Shown piece by piece: positions 13,436-14,937 of a DNA stretch of 14,937 nt. The stretch spans positions 1 to 14,937 of the forward strand of contig CAMWRC010000006.1 in assembly GCA_947176565.1 (NCBI GenBank), in the 5' to 3' direction. Each line of letters opens with the position of its first letter. Position 1 is the first letter of the stretch. A program made the position numbers and the translations under genes. This DNA comes from an uncultured Ruminococcus sp. GTDB lineage: Bacteria; Bacillota; Clostridia; Oscillospirales; Ruminococcaceae. The notes under the pieces were generated by a model. The model was not told the origin of the DNA, did not search any database, and was given only the letters and a program-made list of their open reading frames with translations.

Positions 13436-14893
13436 TTACTGTATAACCTCATTGAGTATGATATAAGCAACCGTAACAATTGACTTTGCAAGAACATAAT
13501 CCGCTGTTACTTCGTATTTTCCGCTGAGCAGGTCATTGCGTATCTCCTCAACACGCTTTAAGCCCTCAACAGCCGATTCCTTGTCGGGAATAACAAAATA
13601 GCTGTTCTGCATAATTTTTCTTGTTTCTGTACGGATTCCGGACGGAATATTTTCAGAGCCGATGCGTGCATCAAATTCGGTCTCTTCAAAATCAGACGGA
13701 ACGGAATCAAGCTTTGATGCGATATTCTGAGCGGCACGGCGTGAGAATACGAGAGCTTCAAGCAGTGAATTGCTTGCCAGTCTGTTGCTTCCGTGGACTC
13801 CGGTGTGTGAACATTCACCACAGGCGTAGAGATTCGGCAGGGTAGTTTCGGAATTGCTGTCAACATTGATTCCGCCCATAAGATAATGCTGGCATGGGAA
13901 AATCGGAACAGGTTCTTTGGTCATATCATATCCCTGCTCCAGAAGATTTTTATAAATCATCGGGAAACGGTTTTTCAGAAATTCGCTGTCCTTGTAGCTT
14001 ATATCAAGATAGAAATCCGTGGAATTTTGTTTGCGCGATTCGAGTATAATCGCATGGGAAACGACATCACGCGGAGCGAGTTCAAGACGCTTGTCATAAT
14101 TATGCATGAATCGTTCCTTATGGCAGTTAAGCAGATATGCACCCTCACCGCGTACAGCTTCGGAAATAAGGAAACATTCACGCGTTGCACGGTTATTGAA
14201 TGCGGTTGGGTGGAACTGAACATAGCTGAGATTCTTTATTTTTGCTCCCATTTCATATGCAAATGTGATTCCGTCTCCGGTAGCAATAGCGGAATTTGTT
14301 GTAAACTGATAAACGCGTCCTATTCCGCCTGTTGCAAGTATAAGGAAATGACAGTTTGCAGTGGTGTAATTATTATCTGAATCTTTCAGGAATACAGAAT
14401 ATCCGGTAGAGGTTTTTTTTGCATCGCACATGAAAGTATTTTCCATGATTTTCACGTTCGGGAGTTTCTGTACATTTTTGAGCAGAGTTGTGGTAATTTC
14501 CTTGCCGGTTGCATCGGCTTTATGGAAAATCCGGTGATGACTGTGACCGCCCTCGAGAGTACGGTGATATGTGCCGTCTGGATTTTTGTCGAAATCAACG
14601 CCGAGCTTTATAATGTGTTCCAAGTCCTGAGCAGCTTCGCTGACGAGGGTATGAACGGCGTCGACATTATTTTTAAAGCTTCCGGCGATAAGTGTATCGT
14701 TCTGATGATACTGAATGCTGTCGGACGGGGAATTATATACTCCGGCAATTCCTCCCTGTGCGAGCATTGAATTGCATAGCGGAAGTTCACGCTTGCACAG
14801 TATGAGTATATTCAGATTTTCAGGGAGATTCAGGGCGGCATAAAGACCAGCCGCGCCGCAGCCTGCAATAATAACATCATAATTCACAGACAT
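13436..14893 (-). CDS. nadB: L-aspartate oxidase
   Basis: First enzyme of de novo NAD synthesis: oxidises L-aspartate to iminoaspartate with FAD, using oxygen or fumarate; in an anaerobe fumarate is the likely acceptor. The N-terminal FAD-binding motif is DVIIAGCGAAGLYAAL (6-21), followed by NSMLAQGGIAG (41-51), EGGHSHHRIFHKADATG (114-130), LATGGIGRVYQFTTN, YVQFHPTAF, EAVRGEGAYL and the HGSNRLASNSLLEALVF block with active-site residues. At 485 residues it is somewhat shorter than the 510-540 common for NadB, mainly in the C-terminal helical domain; no frameshift is seen. The start is uncertain: ATG at 14893 fits the FAD motif spacing but lies 11 bases from AGAAGG (14905-14910), while a TTG at 14899 has five-base spacing. 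nadA, the usual partner, would lie upstream, outside the window. Confidence 0.94.
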   Translation of the reverse strand: MSVNYDVIIAGCGAAGLYAALNLPENLNILILCKRELPLCNSMLAQGGIAGVYNSPSDSIQYHQNDTLIAGSFKNNVDAVHTLVSEAAQDLEHIIKLGVDFDKNPDGTYHRTLEGGHSHHRIFHKADATGKEITTTLLKNVQKLPNVKIMENTFMCDAKKTSTGYSVFLKDSDNNYTTANCHFLILATGGIGRVYQFTTNSAIATGDGITFAYEMGAKIKNLSYVQFHPTAFNNRATRECFLISEAVRGEGAYLLNCHKERFMHNYDKRLELAPRDVVSHAIILESRKQNSTDFYLDISYKDSEFLKNRFPMIYKNLLEQGYDMTKEPVPIFPCQHYLMGGINVDSNSETTLPNLYACGECSHTGVHGSNRLASNSLLEALVFSRRAAQNIASKLDSVPSDFEETEFDARIGSENIPSGIRTETRKIMQNSYFVIPDKESAVEGLKRVEEIRNDLLSGKYEVTADYVLAKSIVTVAYIILNEVIQ

Positions 14894-14937
14894 TTTCAAC
14901 ACAACCTTCTTATATTTGATATTTGTTAAAACAAGAT

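Noticed and set aside
13886..14380. 164-codon + strand ORF inside nadB
   Set aside because: It is antisense to a complete, conserved nadB frame and shows no recognisable motif.
1..14937. CRISPR array, tRNA or rRNA genes, transposase genes
   Set aside because: No regularly spaced repeats, no cloverleaf with anticodon arms and no transposase motifs were seen on either strand.

Overview
This looks like a chromosomal segment from a cellulolytic, low-to-moderate GC Firmicute, most likely a Ruminococcus-type Oscillospiraceae. The main clues are two secreted proteins with C-terminal type I dockerins (one carries a GH74 xyloglucanase), canonical AGGAGG ribosome sites, TTGACA/TATAAT promoters, and a yaaO-holB-ricT order that recalls the Bacillus yaaO-tmk-yaaQ-yaaR-holB-yaaT neighbourhood. 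The genus is inferred from gene content, not proven. I see no rRNA, tRNA, CRISPR array, transposase or prophage structural gene.

Layout. Positions 2-208 hold the end of a small XRE-type regulator. Positions 290-2259 (+) hold a translationally coupled pair: a zinc-ribbon protein with a C-terminal membrane anchor, and a TPM-domain membrane protein with a Gly/His/Ser tail. Positions 2386-3108 (+) encode a small secreted dockerin protein whose N-terminal module I do not recognise. It converges on a GH74-dockerin enzyme at 3214-5892 (-), and a strong, probably bidirectional terminator lies between them. Both are predicted to be secreted and docked on a cellulosome scaffold.

A 336-nt divergent intergenic region (5893-6228) carries two good sigma-A promoters. 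One faces the GH74 gene, with a 5' leader that can form alternative hairpins. The other faces a seven-gene + strand run (6229-11079) and has a perfect 9-bp inverted repeat across its -10 box. That run is: a small coiled-coil protein, a sigma region-4-like protein, a YaaO-like PLP decarboxylase, HolB (clamp-loader delta prime), RicT/YaaT, QueH (queuosine synthesis) and a YbaK-type Cys-tRNA(Pro) deacylase. Spacing is tight and some genes overlap, so one transcript linking replication, RNA processing and tRNA functions is plausible.

From 11084 onward the genes are on the - strand: an Hsp20 chaperone, a small three-helix membrane protein with a perfect-consensus promoter, and a NAD-synthesis block nadB - unknown acidic protein - nadC (transcribed from about 14893 down to 12211). 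The small membrane protein gene is enclosed by an 18-bp inverted repeat (11646-11663 / 12194-12211), which is one of the less expected structures in the window.

The best candidates for something undescribed are the coiled-coil/sigma-like pair with its operator-like palindrome, the novel module on the 240-residue dockerin protein, and the repeat-bounded membrane protein cassette. All assignments come from reading motifs by eye; no database search was run.
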